Origin: an uncultured Nitrosomonadaceae bacterium
GTDB taxonomy: Bacteria; Pseudomonadota; Gammaproteobacteria; Burkholderiales; Nitrosomonadaceae
NCBI GenBank assembly: GCA_943787405.1
Contig: CALSMH010000005.1
Span: 1 to 64,000 of the forward strand
DNA length: 64,000 bases
Reading direction: 5' to 3'
Shown in pieces: positions 41,587-51,464 of the stretch. Numbering within the stretch: the stretch's first letter is position 1; every line of letters starts with the position of its first letter. Position numbers and translations under genes: made by a program. The notes beneath the pieces were generated by a model. It was not told where the DNA came from. It did not search any database and saw only the letters and a list, made by a program, of their open reading frames with translations.

Positions 41587-43437
41587 ATGTATCCTTTGCT
41601 TGATACTATTAATGACCCTGCTCAGTTACGTAAACTGGAACGTAATGAATTGGACCAACTTGCCAATGAATTACGCAATTTTCTGATTGAATCAGTATCT
41701 AAAACTGGCGGCCATCTATCCTCTAATCTAGGCACAGTTGAGCTAACGGTAGCCCTACACTATGTATTTAACACACCACATGATCGTTTAGTATGGGATG
41801 TTGGTCACCAGACATACGCCCATAAAATTCTGACAGGTAGGCGCAAAGGCATGGAAAAATTACGCATGCATGGAGGCATGGCTGGATTTCCTCGCCGCGA
41901 TGAAAGCGAATATGATGCCTTTGGAACAGCACATTCGAGCACTTCAATCAGCGCCGCATTAGGTATGGCGGTTGCAGCAGAACTGGAGGATAAAGACAGA
42001 TACGTAACAGCTATAATTGGCGATAGCTCTATGAGTGGAGGTTTGGCATTTGAAGCCTTAAATAATGCCGGTGCAATGGACACAAATCTTCTGGTAATTT
42101 TAAATGACAATGACATGTCAATTTCTCCTCCAGTAGGAGCGCTTAATAATTATCTTACTAGCCTGTTAAGTGGCAAAGCTTATGCTACGGCTCGGCAAGC
42201 CGGAGAGAAAGTACTTAAGGTTGTCCCCTCTGTTCTTGAACTTGCTAATCGCACCCAAGTACATGTAAAAGGAATGCTGGCACCCAGCACCCTATTTGAG
42301 CAATTTGGTTTCAATTACATTGGCCCAGTTGATGGCCATGATCTTGACAAACTAGTCACCACACTAAGTGGAATCAAAAATCTAAAGGGACCACAATTCC
42401 TGCATGTAATCACACGAAAAGGCCAGGGTTATAAGTTAGCAGAAGACGACCCAATTCTTTATCATGGTGTAGGTAAATTTGACCCTGATGTAGGTATCGT
42501 TCCTAAAGCTCCCGGCAAACCTGCCTATACTCAAATATTTGGTGACTGGCTATGTGACATGGCTGCCCTTGATCCTCGTTTAGTTGGAATAACGCCTGCC
42601 ATGCGAGAAGGCTCTGGACTAGTGAGGTTCTCTCAAGAATATCCTGACCGGTATTTTGATGTAGGTATCGCAGAACAACATGCAGTTACTTTTGCTGCAG
42701 GCTTGGCATGTGATGGTATCAAGCCAGTGGTAGCAATTTACTCAACTTTCTTGCAACGTGCTTACGATCAATTGATACATGATGTGGCTATCCAGAATCT
42801 ACCTGTAGTATTTGCTATTGATAGAGCAGGACTGGTAGGAGCGGATGGGCCCACCCATGCCGGAAGCTTTGATTTGACCTATTTACGTTGTATACCTAAC
42901 ATGACAGTAATGACTCCTTCTGATGAGAATGAATGTCGTCAAATGCTATACACTGCCTTCCAAATGGACAGCCCATCGGCGGTACGTTATCCACGTGGAG
43001 CTGGAATTGGAGTTACACCAATAAAGGAGATGAAGGCATTAGAAATTGGACTTGGTGAAATATGCCGCAAAGGAGAAAAAATTGCCATGCTAGCATTTGG
43101 AAGCATGCTGCAGCCTTCTTTGGAGGCCGCAGAAGAACTTAATGCTACTGTTGCAAATATGCGATTTGTAAAACCACTGGACGACGACCTCATATTGTCC
43201 TTAGCTGCAAATCACGACCTTCTCGTAACTATTGAAGAAAATACCATTATGGGTGGGGCTGGTAGTGCTGTTCTTGAATCCCTTGAGAGAAAAGGTATTT
43301 CAATTTCCGTACTACAGCTAGGACTACCAGATACTTTCATAGATCAGGGCGATCCTATTCAGATGCTAGTAGACTGTGGCCGAGACAAAGTAGGAATTAT
43401 TAAAGAAATCAGAAATAAATTATCTGAGTACTCATAA
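41587..43437 (+). CDS. dxs: 1-deoxy-D-xylulose-5-phosphate synthase
   Basis: Thiamine diphosphate enzyme joining pyruvate and glyceraldehyde-3-phosphate, the entry to the MEP isoprenoid pathway. The 616 residues show [34 protein letters not shown], the TPP region [20 protein letters not shown] ending at LNDNDMSIS, then GHDLDKL, the transketolase pyrimidine domain [16 protein letters not shown], and a C-terminal domain. The cofactor motif normally reads GDG; here it is GDS, while the metal aspartate and asparagine remain. AGGA precedes the ATG. It is the third gene of xseB-ispA-dxs. Confidence 0.96.
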   Translation: MYPLLDTINDPAQLRKLERNELDQLANELRNFLIESVSKTGGHLSSNLGTVELTVALHYVFNTPHDRLVWDVGHQTYAHKILTGRRKGMEKLRMHGGMAGFPRRDESEYDAFGTAHSSTSISAALGMAVAAELEDKDRYVTAIIGDSSMSGGLAFEALNNAGAMDTNLLVILNDNDMSISPPVGALNNYLTSLLSGKAYATARQAGEKVLKVVPSVLELANRTQVHVKGMLAPSTLFEQFGFNYIGPVDGHDLDKLVTTLSGIKNLKGPQFLHVITRKGQGYKLAEDDPILYHGVGKFDPDVGIVPKAPGKPAYTQIFGDWLCDMAALDPRLVGITPAMREGSGLVRFSQEYPDRYFDVGIAEQHAVTFAAGLACDGIKPVVAIYSTFLQRAYDQLIHDVAIQNLPVVFAIDRAGLVGADGPTHAGSFDLTYLRCIPNMTVMTPSDENECRQMLYTAFQMDSPSAVRYPRGAGIGVTPIKEMKALEIGLGEICRKGEKIAMLAFGSMLQPSLEAAEELNATVANMRFVKPLDDDLILSLAANHDLLVTIEENTIMGGAGSAVLESLERKGISISVLQLGLPDTFIDQGDPIQMLVDCGRDKVGIIKEIRNKLSEYS

Positions 43438-43498
43438 ATTTATTATACAGGGCCTATGATAATTCTTAGCTGGTTCTGCCCTCATAGAGATAGATAAT

Positions 43499-44287
43499 AT
43501 GAATAAACATTCCCCCATTGCCGACGTACAAAGCACACCTGACACCAGACATATAGCTATAGACAGAGTAGGTATAAAAGCTATTCGTCATCCAATTAAG
43601 GTTGCAGATAAAACTGGCGGCGTTCAACACACTGTTGCAATATTCAATATGTATGTAAATCTACCTCATAACTTTAAGGGAACCCACATGTCACGTTTTG
43701 TGGAAATACTTAATAGTCATGATCGAGAAATTTCTGTTGAATCATTTGAGAAAATATTACGCACTATGGTGGAAAAATTAGGAACAAAGGCGGGTCATAT
43801 TGAAATGACATTTCCTTATTTTATTAATAAATCCGCCCCAATTTCGAAAGTTAAAAGCCTATTAGACTATGACATTACTTTTATTGGAGAGATAAAGAAT
43901 GGATGCTATGAATTTACAATAAAGGTAGTGGTTCCCGTAGCCAGTTTATGTCCGTGTTCCAAAAAGATTTCTGATTATGGCGCACATAATCAACGCTCCC
44001 ATATATCTATCTCTGTACGCACTAATAGCTTTGTTTGGATAGAAGATCTTGTGCGAATTGCGGAAGATAAGGCATCATGCGAGCTATATGGGTTACTTAA
44101 AAGGCCTGACGAAAAATATGTTACAGAAAAAGCTTATGATAATCCAAAATTTGTTGAAGATCTTGTGCGTGATGTGGCGGTAGAATTAAATAAAGATTCG
44201 CGAATTGATGCGTACACGGTGGAATCAGAGAATTTTGAATCTATCCATAACCATTCTGCCTATGCATTCATTGAAAAAATAAAATGA
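43499..44287 (+). CDS. folE2: GTP cyclohydrolase FolE2 (type IB)
   Basis: Converts GTP to dihydroneopterin triphosphate for folate and related cofactors; type IB is unrelated in sequence to FolE and can work with metals other than zinc. The 262 residues show [24 protein letters not shown] at the front, [11 protein letters not shown], and [26 protein letters not shown] near 155-180, where the catalytic cysteine lies. No folE1 is seen in the window. Such genes are sometimes zinc-regulated, but no Zur site was found. It lies 61 bases after dxs; folP is far away at 13.8 kb. Confidence 0.94.
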   Translation: MNKHSPIADVQSTPDTRHIAIDRVGIKAIRHPIKVADKTGGVQHTVAIFNMYVNLPHNFKGTHMSRFVEILNSHDREISVESFEKILRTMVEKLGTKAGHIEMTFPYFINKSAPISKVKSLLDYDITFIGEIKNGCYEFTIKVVVPVASLCPCSKKISDYGAHNQRSHISISVRTNSFVWIEDLVRIAEDKASCELYGLLKRPDEKYVTEKAYDNPKFVEDLVRDVAVELNKDSRIDAYTVESENFESIHNHSAYAFIEKIK

Positions 44288-44323
44288 CAAGCTAAGAGCT
44301 TATCTGCAGAAAGAAACATATCT

Positions 44324-45022
44324 CTACCAACCTAGAAATAGCATTCCGACGCCGCATGTAGATATAACCAAACCTCCAATTGCATGAATATACTTTTCTA
44401 ATTTCTCTGTATCATAGAACGAATAGCCATATAAACCTAATAACACCATTGTTAGCATGGTAAGTACCGTACATATTGCAAAGACACTAATCAATACTAT
44501 AATTTCCAAATAAGATCTCTGTACGCCTGAATAGAATAACAACGGGAGCAAAGGCTCAGTTGGCCCCATCACAAATATCGCGAATAAAACTAATGGCGTA
44601 ACTTTTACCCTACTCTTAGGCGCAACAGTATCACTATGATTGTGCTCGTACACATATACGTCTTCATTCATTACATCAAAGTGTTTATGTGGTTTATTTT
44701 TTCCTGCCTTCCATAACCCATATAATAAATACGCAACTCCAAACCCAAGTAAGCACCATGCAGCAATACTTCCTCGATACCCCTCAAACCAATCTAAATT
44801 AGAAAGCTGCCATCCCAAGAAAACCCCAACCATTCCGACAGCTACTGAACTTAAGATATGTCCAAAACCACAAGCAACTGTAATAGTAATTGTCTTTGTA
44901 ATTGACCATTTCTGTGAGCGTGATAATACAATGAATGGCAAATAATGATCTGGGCCCGTTGCTGTATGCAAACAGCTAATTGCAACGGTAGATAGGATTA
45001 AAGTTATTAGTTCAGATGTCAT
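44324..45022 (-). CDS. UreH/NicO-like membrane protein, possible nickel permease
   Basis: A 232-residue inner-membrane protein with about six hydrophobic helices. The first helix carries HTATGPDHYLPF, like the HX4DH/HX5DH signature of nickel-cobalt permeases and their UreH/TauE-like relatives. GFGHILSSV and GPTEPLLPLLFY are further conserved-looking points. A cytoplasmic-looking loop between helices (KAGKNKPHKHFDVMNEDVYVYEHNHSD) is rich in histidine and acid and could bind metal. A lone ureD lies 13 kb away, which makes a nickel link attractive but unproven. Sulfite export or another anion role is an alternative. It faces folE2 tail to tail. Confidence 0.7.
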   Translation of the reverse strand: MTSELITLILSTVAISCLHTATGPDHYLPFIVLSRSQKWSITKTITITVACGFGHILSSVAVGMVGVFLGWQLSNLDWFEGYRGSIAAWCLLGFGVAYLLYGLWKAGKNKPHKHFDVMNEDVYVYEHNHSDTVAPKSRVKVTPLVLFAIFVMGPTEPLLPLLFYSGVQRSYLEIIVLISVFAICTVLTMLTMVLLGLYGYSFYDTEKLEKYIHAIGGLVISTCGVGMLFLGW

Positions 45023-45329
45023 TAAGGTATGTTAATACTCAATATTTTTATTATTTAATTTATATTCTGCCCTCAAGCAGGCTATTGCTTAAGATGACAT
45101 GTATATTTCCATGTCAAATCACAAACATGAGCCATCTAATCGGGAGTTATATTAATTCATATTCAGATACTTAAGGGGTCTTTTTTTATTGCAGATCACA
45201 TACATAATTACCTAACCCTCTCTACAAGTATTGTTACTTTTAGAGTTATAATCATGGTTACTACAAAATAATTAATTTTCATACCATCAATTCCAGTTTC
45301 ACCCTATTATCTCATCCACAACAAAAGAT
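45023..45329. other. intergenic region with a 7-bp inverted repeat
   Basis: A 307-base region between divergent genes. TGACATG (45095-45101) and CATGTCA (45110-45116) form a perfect inverted repeat with an eight-base spacer, about 75-95 bases before the membrane-protein start codon, a plausible operator position. A T-run (CTTAAGGGGTCTTTTTTT) lies near 45180 without a clear stem. No RNA gene is visible. Confidence 0.35.
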
Positions 45330-47189
45330 ATGAATGTATTTTATGAAGAAAAAGGAACTTTTAAGGTTGGTATAGTCCTTTCCAGTAATATGACCTCACT
45401 ACAAATAGAGGCACCCCATGGCAAACGCTCAAAAATTAAAAATACTGCAATTTTTTTGCGATTTGATGAGCCACTTGTATCAGTATTCATGGAATGTGCA
45501 GAGAAATTAGCAAATGATATAGATATAAATTTTCTATGGGATTGTTGCAATTGCGAGATAGAATTTAATAGCAATTCATTGGCCACAGAATATTTTGGTC
45601 ATTCTCCTAGTCCGGTGGAGGCTGCTGCAGTCCTAATTAAGCTTCATGGCTCTCCAATATATTTTTATAAGAAAGGTAAAGGTTGCTATAAATCTGCTCC
45701 GGCTCTTGCTCTAAAATCTGCTCTTATAAGCCAGGAAAAGAAGAAACGCCAAGCAGAAAAACAATCACGCTATGTTAAATGCCTAAAAACATTCACTTTG
45801 CCAGAAGAATTCAGTTCACTATTACCAGGGCTTCTCTACAAACCTGATAAAAATTCAGTTGAATGGAAAGCGTTAAATGCTGCTTGTATTACAACCAAAC
45901 TAAGTTTACTAAGTCTACTTAACAAATGTGGTGCAATACCATCCTCACACGATTATCACCTTCATCGATTTGAAATTGATTATTTTTCGAGTGGCGTAGA
46001 ATCTAATATCCCTGATAATAATGACAAGGAACTAAGCGACATAAACGCTCTTCCTATAGCCGACGTATGCGCTTTTAGTATTGACGATGCAGACACCACT
46101 GAAATTGATGACGCTTTTTCTGTCAAACTTTTATCTCTAGGCAGCTTTCGAATTGGTATACACATTGCGGCTCCTGCTTTAGGAGTCACTGTAGACTCCC
46201 CCCTTGATAAAGTGGCTGCACAACGGCTTTCTACGGTTTATTTTCCGGACAACAAAATTACCATGCTCCCGGAAAACGTAATACACCAATACACCCTTGG
46301 AGAGGAACGCCTATGCCCTGTTGTATCTATGTATTTAGAGGTGGCAGATGACTTTACAATAATCTCAATAAATAGCTGTATCGAACAAATAAGGATTGCG
46401 GCGAATTTGCGGCATGATGCACTAGAAAAAGATTTTAATGAAGAGACATTAGCAAGAAACAATATTAATTGTGCCTTTGGGAATGAATTAAAATTACTGT
46501 GGAATTTTGCCTGTAAGATGGAATCTGCCCGAGGTAAAGCTAACGACAACAACAATGAAAGAATTGACTATGGCTTTAGCCTGGAGGACGGGAGAATTAT
46601 TATCAAAGAAAGGTGGCGTGATTCTCCTATCAATAAATTAGTCTCGGAATTGATGATTTTTGTAAATGCTGAATGGGGGAAGCAGTTAGCCAATGGCGGA
46701 ATTACCGGAATATATCGCAACCAAAGTGGCGGCAAGGTTAAAATGAGCACATCACCAGCACCTCATCAAGGTTTAGGTGTCTCACAGTATGCTTGGTGTA
46801 GCTCGCCAATGCGTCGATATATAGACCTTATAAATCAAAGACAATTAATATCACTTCTACGTGGAGAGAAGGCTCCTCATCCCAAAGAATGCAGCAATTT
46901 ACAAATAGCTATTAGGGATTTTGAAGAAGCTTATAATGCTTACAATGAGTTCCAACGTAAAATGGAAAAATACTGGTGTTTGCGCTGGTTATTACAAGAA
47001 AAAATTAAAACCACCAAGGCAGTTGTAATTAAGGAAAATTATGTAAAATTAGATTACCTGCCACTAATAATACGGGTGCCCTCTTTACCAGAAATAATTA
47101 CCGAAACATTTGTTGAATTGGAAATATCACAGATTGACCTGCTAGAGTTAACAGTAGATACAAAATTTATCAGGAAGCTGGAAGAATGA
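45330..47189 (+). CDS. RNase II/R family exoribonuclease
   Basis: A 3'-5' exoribonuclease of 619 residues. The RNB catalytic block begins CAFSIDDADTTEIDDAFSV near residue 248, and the tail of the active site is in SPMRRYIDLINQRQLISLL near 490. The N-terminal part (1-190) looks like degenerate cold-shock/RNA-binding domains, and the C-terminal S1-like portion is short (about 560-619). TTEIDD, with glutamate where RNase II and R have aspartate, occurs in a separate group of RNB proteins, so it is not named rnr or rnb. The ATG at 45330 is the likely start. tonB follows 112 bases later. Confidence 0.85.
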   Translation: MNVFYEEKGTFKVGIVLSSNMTSLQIEAPHGKRSKIKNTAIFLRFDEPLVSVFMECAEKLANDIDINFLWDCCNCEIEFNSNSLATEYFGHSPSPVEAAAVLIKLHGSPIYFYKKGKGCYKSAPALALKSALISQEKKKRQAEKQSRYVKCLKTFTLPEEFSSLLPGLLYKPDKNSVEWKALNAACITTKLSLLSLLNKCGAIPSSHDYHLHRFEIDYFSSGVESNIPDNNDKELSDINALPIADVCAFSIDDADTTEIDDAFSVKLLSLGSFRIGIHIAAPALGVTVDSPLDKVAAQRLSTVYFPDNKITMLPENVIHQYTLGEERLCPVVSMYLEVADDFTIISINSCIEQIRIAANLRHDALEKDFNEETLARNNINCAFGNELKLLWNFACKMESARGKANDNNNERIDYGFSLEDGRIIIKERWRDSPINKLVSELMIFVNAEWGKQLANGGITGIYRNQSGGKVKMSTSPAPHQGLGVSQYAWCSSPMRRYIDLINQRQLISLLRGEKAPHPKECSNLQIAIRDFEEAYNAYNEFQRKMEKYWCLRWLLQEKIKTTKAVVIKENYVKLDYLPLIIRVPSLPEIITETFVELEISQIDLLELTVDTKFIRKLEE

Positions 47190-47301
47190 AATAGTATCTA
47201 CAATGTGACAAGTACACCATGGTTTCTTACAATAAGTGAGATTTAGTAAATTTCTAGTTTAAACTGTCTACATTCCTAGTACATTGACTGCCAAAGTAAA
47301 T

Positions 47302-48201
47302 ATGCCAGAATTTAATCTAGCCGCGTTACGCAGCTGGATCCTTGATCCATCTTCACGCTTAGATGTAGCTATTCTTATATCTTTCATTGTTCATTCCGTC
47401 ATAGTATTTGGAGTTACCTTTAAACTACCAGATATAAAAAATAATAATAAATCCAGGCCATTAGAAGTAGTTCTAGTAAACAGTAAATCTGAGTCAGAGC
47501 CTCACAAAGCGAACTCACTCGCACAAGCTAATTTAGATGGTGGTGGAAATACCGATAGTAATCTACGCGCCAAGACTCCTTTTCCTTTAATCCCTAAAAA
47601 TGAAAAATCAATTGATATACTTAAAGCTAAACAGAAAAAAAAGCAACTAGAACTGAAAGCCAAAAAATTAATGACCGCAGTCAAAAGTAAGAAAAAAATT
47701 TCTCAACCAAATTTACATAAAGAAGAATCAAAAAAAGGAGGCAAAACTCTAAGTGCTTCTGACTTAATTCAGCGTAGCCGTGAAATTATTCGTTTAGAAG
47801 CACAGATAGCCAAAGATTATGAGGTGTACCAGAAACGCCCAAAACGTAAATATATTGGAGCTCGCACAAAAGAATATCGTTTTGCACGTTATGTAGAAGA
47901 CTGGCGTACTAAGGTCGAACGTATTGGAAATTTAAATTATCCTGAAGCAGCCAAAAAAGATAGACTATATGGAAACTTAATACTAACAGTTGGTATTATG
48001 GCAGATGGCAAGGTTGAATCAATTGAAATCAATCGATCGTCTGGAAATAAGGTCTTAGATCAGGCGGCTATAAATATTGTTAAGCTTGCAGGGCAAAGTG
48101 GATTCTCTCCTTTTCCTCCTAATATAAGTAGAGACACCGACATCTTGCATATTACACGCACATGGATGTTTACCCGTTCAGATGCACTAACGAGCAAATA
48201 A
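47302..48201 (+). CDS. tonB: TonB-family energy transducer
   Basis: An inner-membrane-anchored protein reaching through the periplasm to energise outer-membrane receptors. It shows a short cytoplasmic front, a membrane helix (VAILISFIVHSVIVFGVTF), a long Lys-rich linker (about 60-190) and a C-terminal TonB domain with LNYPEAAKKDRLYGNLILTVGI, EINRSSGNKVLDQAA and FPPNISRDTDILHITRTWMF. The linker lacks the long Pro-Lys/Pro-Glu repeats of classical TonB. The frame opens at TTG (47284); an ATG at 47302 is used here, but neither has a good ribosome site. No exbB or exbD is adjacent. aroE follows by 33 bases. Confidence 0.85.
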   Translation: MPEFNLAALRSWILDPSSRLDVAILISFIVHSVIVFGVTFKLPDIKNNNKSRPLEVVLVNSKSESEPHKANSLAQANLDGGGNTDSNLRAKTPFPLIPKNEKSIDILKAKQKKKQLELKAKKLMTAVKSKKKISQPNLHKEESKKGGKTLSASDLIQRSREIIRLEAQIAKDYEVYQKRPKRKYIGARTKEYRFARYVEDWRTKVERIGNLNYPEAAKKDRLYGNLILTVGIMADGKVESIEINRSSGNKVLDQAAINIVKLAGQSGFSPFPPNISRDTDILHITRTWMFTRSDALTSK

Positions 48202-48234
48202 CTTATATTTTCCTTACACTGGATCACAATACTT

Positions 48235-49059
48235 ATGTCCGATGCTTACGCCGTCATTGGCAACCCTATCGCTCACAGCAGATCACCGCTAATTCATGCT
48301 GAATTCTCGAAACAGACTAAACAGGATATGCATTATAAAGCTCTATTTTCACCACTGAATGGCTTCACAGAAGCAATTAGGCTTTTTCAACAAAATAATG
48401 GAAAAGGTATGAATGTGACTATTCCCTTTAAGTCTCATGCTTATAAAATCTCCACTCAATTAACTGAGCAAGCAGAAGCTGCACAAGCTGTTAATACATT
48501 AGTATTCAATGGTAATGAAATTCATGGCCACAATACTGATGGAACTGGACTAATACGGGATATTATTACCAATCTTGGGTTCACTATTACCTCTAAACGA
48601 ATACTAATATGTGGTGCAGGCGGTGCCGCTAGCGGCATAATACTTCCATTATTAAAACAAAAACCAAGTGTGCTAGTAATTTCAAATCGTACCGTACAAA
48701 AAGCATACAAATTACAAAACCAATTCTCATCGTATAATAATATTATGGTATCTGATAGTAATATGGATATTCCAGAGAAAGAGTTTGACCTTGTAATCAA
48801 TGCCACCTCTACTAGTCTTATCGGCAAACCACTATTATTGCCACAAGGTATATTTGCTACCGGATCACTTGCATATGACTTAATGTACTGTAATGAGCAG
48901 ACCCATTTTTTACAATCTTCTCAAAAAGAAGGTGCATGGCATCTATCGGATGGTTCCGGCATGCTTGTAGAACAAGCGGCTGAGTCGTTCTTTCTATGGC
49001 GTGGAATTAGACCTAAAACTAAAGAGTTAATTAAGATGTTAAAAGAAAATAGGTTATAA
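48235..49059 (+). CDS. aroE: shikimate dehydrogenase
   Basis: NADPH-dependent reduction of 3-dehydroshikimate to shikimate in aromatic amino acid synthesis. The 274 residues show YAVIGNPIAHSRSPLIHAEF at the front, GMNVTIPFKSHAY with the catalytic lysine near 65, AVNTLVF, GHNTDGTGLIRDI near 100, the nucleotide loop ILICGAGGAASGIILPLL, NRTVQKAYKL, and DGSGMLVEQAAESFFLWRG near the end. The length is normal. It sits between tonB and mtgA with short gaps, suggesting cotranscription. Confidence 0.95.
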   Translation: MSDAYAVIGNPIAHSRSPLIHAEFSKQTKQDMHYKALFSPLNGFTEAIRLFQQNNGKGMNVTIPFKSHAYKISTQLTEQAEAAQAVNTLVFNGNEIHGHNTDGTGLIRDIITNLGFTITSKRILICGAGGAASGIILPLLKQKPSVLVISNRTVQKAYKLQNQFSSYNNIMVSDSNMDIPEKEFDLVINATSTSLIGKPLLLPQGIFATGSLAYDLMYCNEQTHFLQSSQKEGAWHLSDGSGMLVEQAAESFFLWRGIRPKTKELIKMLKENRL

Positions 49060-49075
49060 ATATGAATTGTGAAAA

Positions 49076-49783
49076 ATGAATAAAAAAAGTCGCAGCTACT
49101 GGGTCTGGAAGGCTTTCTTTTTTCTTTTCTGTTTAATTTTCTTCTATCATATATGGATTCTTGCTCAGATAGTATATTGGAATTTTTACAACCCATCTAC
49201 CAGCTCATTCATGCAATACCGTCTGGATATATTACAAAAAGAAAATCCTAATCACAAAATAAAACTTCAATACAAATGGATCTCCTATGATTTTATCTCA
49301 TCTCATTTAAAACGTGCTGTTATTACTGCTGAAGATGCTAAATTTATGAAACATAGTGGCTTTGATTATAAGGCCATACAGATGGCCTATAAAAGAAATT
49401 TAAACAAAAGAAAAATTGTTGCAGGGGGCTCTACTATCAGCCAGCAACTTGCAAAAAACCTATTTCTTTCTGCGGAAAAAACTCCCTGGCGTAAAATCGA
49501 AGAAACAGTCATCACATTAATGATAGAAAATGTAATGAGTAAACGTAGAATTTTAGAAATCTATTTAAATATAATTGAATGGGGAAACAACGTATTTGGA
49601 GTAAAAGCTGCAGCCCAGTACTATTATAATATTTCTACTTCTTCCCTTTCTGCAAGGCAATCATCTCGGCTTGCAGCCATGATCCCCAATCCCCGTTTTT
49701 ACGATCGGAACCGTAATAATCCGTCGCTGTTAAGAAAATCAGATATCATTCGCCATAGAATGGTGTCTATACGAATCCCATAA
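49076..49783 (+). CDS. mtgA: monofunctional peptidoglycan glycosyltransferase
   Basis: Inner-membrane glycosyltransferase that polymerises lipid II into glycan strands, with no transpeptidase domain. The 235 residues have one N-terminal membrane helix (about 11-30) and the GT51 motifs: ITAEDAKFMKHSGFDYKAI with the catalytic glutamate near 85, AGGSTISQQLAKNLFLS near 120, RKIEETVITLMIE, and RILEIYLNIIEWGNNVFGVKAAA near 160. It begins 16 bases after aroE. A weak terminator candidate follows. Confidence 0.93.
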   Translation: MNKKSRSYWVWKAFFFLFCLIFFYHIWILAQIVYWNFYNPSTSSFMQYRLDILQKENPNHKIKLQYKWISYDFISSHLKRAVITAEDAKFMKHSGFDYKAIQMAYKRNLNKRKIVAGGSTISQQLAKNLFLSAEKTPWRKIEETVITLMIENVMSKRRILEIYLNIIEWGNNVFGVKAAAQYYYNISTSSLSARQSSRLAAMIPNPRFYDRNRNNPSLLRKSDIIRHRMVSIRIP

Positions 49784-49793
49784 AATTATTAAA

Positions 49794-49823
49794 GGGCCTC
49801 TAATTTGAAGGGTCCATCTTTTT
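49794..49823 (+). terminator. possible terminator after mtgA
   Basis: GGGCC (49794-49798) can pair with GGTCC (49811-49815) with one G-U pair around a 12-base loop, followed by ATCTTTTT. The stem is only five pairs, so this is a weak Rho-independent terminator candidate ending the tonB-aroE-mtgA run. Confidence 0.35.
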
Positions 49824-49916
49824 ATACTGATTTTTTCCTGCGAAATAAATATTCGACGTATATATTTATATTCCTTACAATTCAGTAGCTCTGTCTCATA
49901 ACTGGAACGGCTTACC

Positions 49917-51362
49917 ATGACCAGAAAAACTGATCATAACGACAACAAAACTGAAGATCCGAAGCAATACCTGCAACGAGTAATTTATTTACTAAGCAAA
50001 AATAAACTTGTAGCCGGTTTTGTACAAATGCAGGATCAGCGCCAGGAGCTAGGTGAGTCGCTAATCCATAGGCAGAACCTATCTGAGCTACAGGGTTTGC
50101 TTGATATACTCCACCCCGCTGATATCGCCTATATTCTTGAATCTTTACCTCTAGATGAACGCCTCTTAGTCTGGGAAATGGTCAAAGCAGATCGAGATGG
50201 GGAGATCCTGTTAGAAACATCAGATGCAGTTCGGGAAACACTGATTGCAACCATGGATAGCAGTGAGCTGGTAGCTGCGACAGGACAGCTAGATGCCGAT
50301 GAAATAGCTGATCTGGCCGCAGACCTTCCAAGCGATGTTCTTGATGACCTATTTCAAAACCTGCCCATAGAGGAACGTGAGCAGTTACGCGCAGCAATGT
50401 CTTACCCAGAGGATGCAGTGGGAGCGCTAATGGATTTTGATATGGTCACTGTCCGTGGGGATGTAACGTTAGAGGTGGTTTTACGGTACCTGCGTCGCTT
50501 AGAAGAATTGCCTGACCACACGGACCAATTGTTTGTAGTAGATCGCAATGAAAAACTAATAGGTGTATTGCCTATAAATATTCTACTAATAAATGACCCT
50601 GATGCTAAGGTTTCAGAAATGATGTCAGAAAAAATGACAAGACTTCATCCTGAAGACAAGGCGCAACAGGCAACACATGCATTCGAGCGCTATAATCTTG
50701 TTACTGCCCCAGTAGTCGATACCAACGATAAATTATTAGGCCGCGTTACTGTTAATGAGGTTATGGATTTTATTCGAGAAGAATCTGAAAATGAAGCATT
50801 GAATCTGGCCGGTTTGCGCGAAGAAGAAGATTTATTCGCCCCTGTATGGAAAAGCATAAAAAACCGCTGGATGTGGTTAGCAATAAATTTAGCAACAGCC
50901 TTCATCGCATCCCGCGTAATTGGAGTATTTGAGGGCTCTATAGAGAAATTGGTAGCTCTAGCAGCACTAATGCCAATTATTGCCAGTATTGGGGGAAATT
51001 CCGGTAATCAAACTATTACCATGATTGTACGTGCGCTTGCCTTAGGACATCTTAATACTAGCAATACACGGAAACTATTTGCTAAGGAAATAGGCGTAAG
51101 TGCTGTTAATGGTCTAGTTTGTGGAAGTGTAGTCGGCTTGTTTGCTTTTTTGATTTACGGCAATGTATCACTTAGTTTAGTAATGACCATGGCGATGACA
51201 TTAACTTTCTTGCTTGCTGCAATATTAGGGGTGCTAGTTCCGTTAACACTATATAAGTTTGGACGTGACCCAGCAACAGGATCCAATGTGGTGGTTACTG
51301 CAGTAATAGACAGCGGTGGTTTTTTTATCTTTCTAGGACTCGCTACGATTTTATTAATTTAA
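49917..51362 (+). CDS. mgtE: MgtE-type magnesium transporter
   Basis: Gated magnesium channel of the inner membrane. The 481 residues show an N-terminal MgtE-N superhelix at about 50-165 (LLDILHPADIAYILESLPLDE to LPIEEREQLRAAM), two CBS domains at about 170-290 (MDFDMVTVRGDVTLEVVLRYL, then KMTRLHPEDKAQQA), and a C-terminal five-helix pore at about 315-481. The pore carries PIIASIGGNSGNQT, the selectivity-lining stretch, and DPATGSNVVVTAVIDSGGF. No magnesium riboswitch (M-box) is recognisable in the 133 bases upstream. Confidence 0.95.
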   Translation: MTRKTDHNDNKTEDPKQYLQRVIYLLSKNKLVAGFVQMQDQRQELGESLIHRQNLSELQGLLDILHPADIAYILESLPLDERLLVWEMVKADRDGEILLETSDAVRETLIATMDSSELVAATGQLDADEIADLAADLPSDVLDDLFQNLPIEEREQLRAAMSYPEDAVGALMDFDMVTVRGDVTLEVVLRYLRRLEELPDHTDQLFVVDRNEKLIGVLPINILLINDPDAKVSEMMSEKMTRLHPEDKAQQATHAFERYNLVTAPVVDTNDKLLGRVTVNEVMDFIREESENEALNLAGLREEEDLFAPVWKSIKNRWMWLAINLATAFIASRVIGVFEGSIEKLVALAALMPIIASIGGNSGNQTITMIVRALALGHLNTSNTRKLFAKEIGVSAVNGLVCGSVVGLFAFLIYGNVSLSLVMTMAMTLTFLLAAILGVLVPLTLYKFGRDPATGSNVVVTAVIDSGGFFIFLGLATILLI

Positions 51363-51464
51363 AGGAGTTTTGATCCCGACTAAAGATCAGAATAATTGAA
51401 TTTCTAAAGACGTAGTATTTATCTATTCCTATTAAAAACCCCATCTAAATTCTAAATGATCCAG

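Noticed and set aside
49784-49916. Magnesium riboswitch upstream of mgtE
   Set aside because: The 133-base gap is too short and lacks recognisable M-box pairing; only a weak terminator for mtgA was found.
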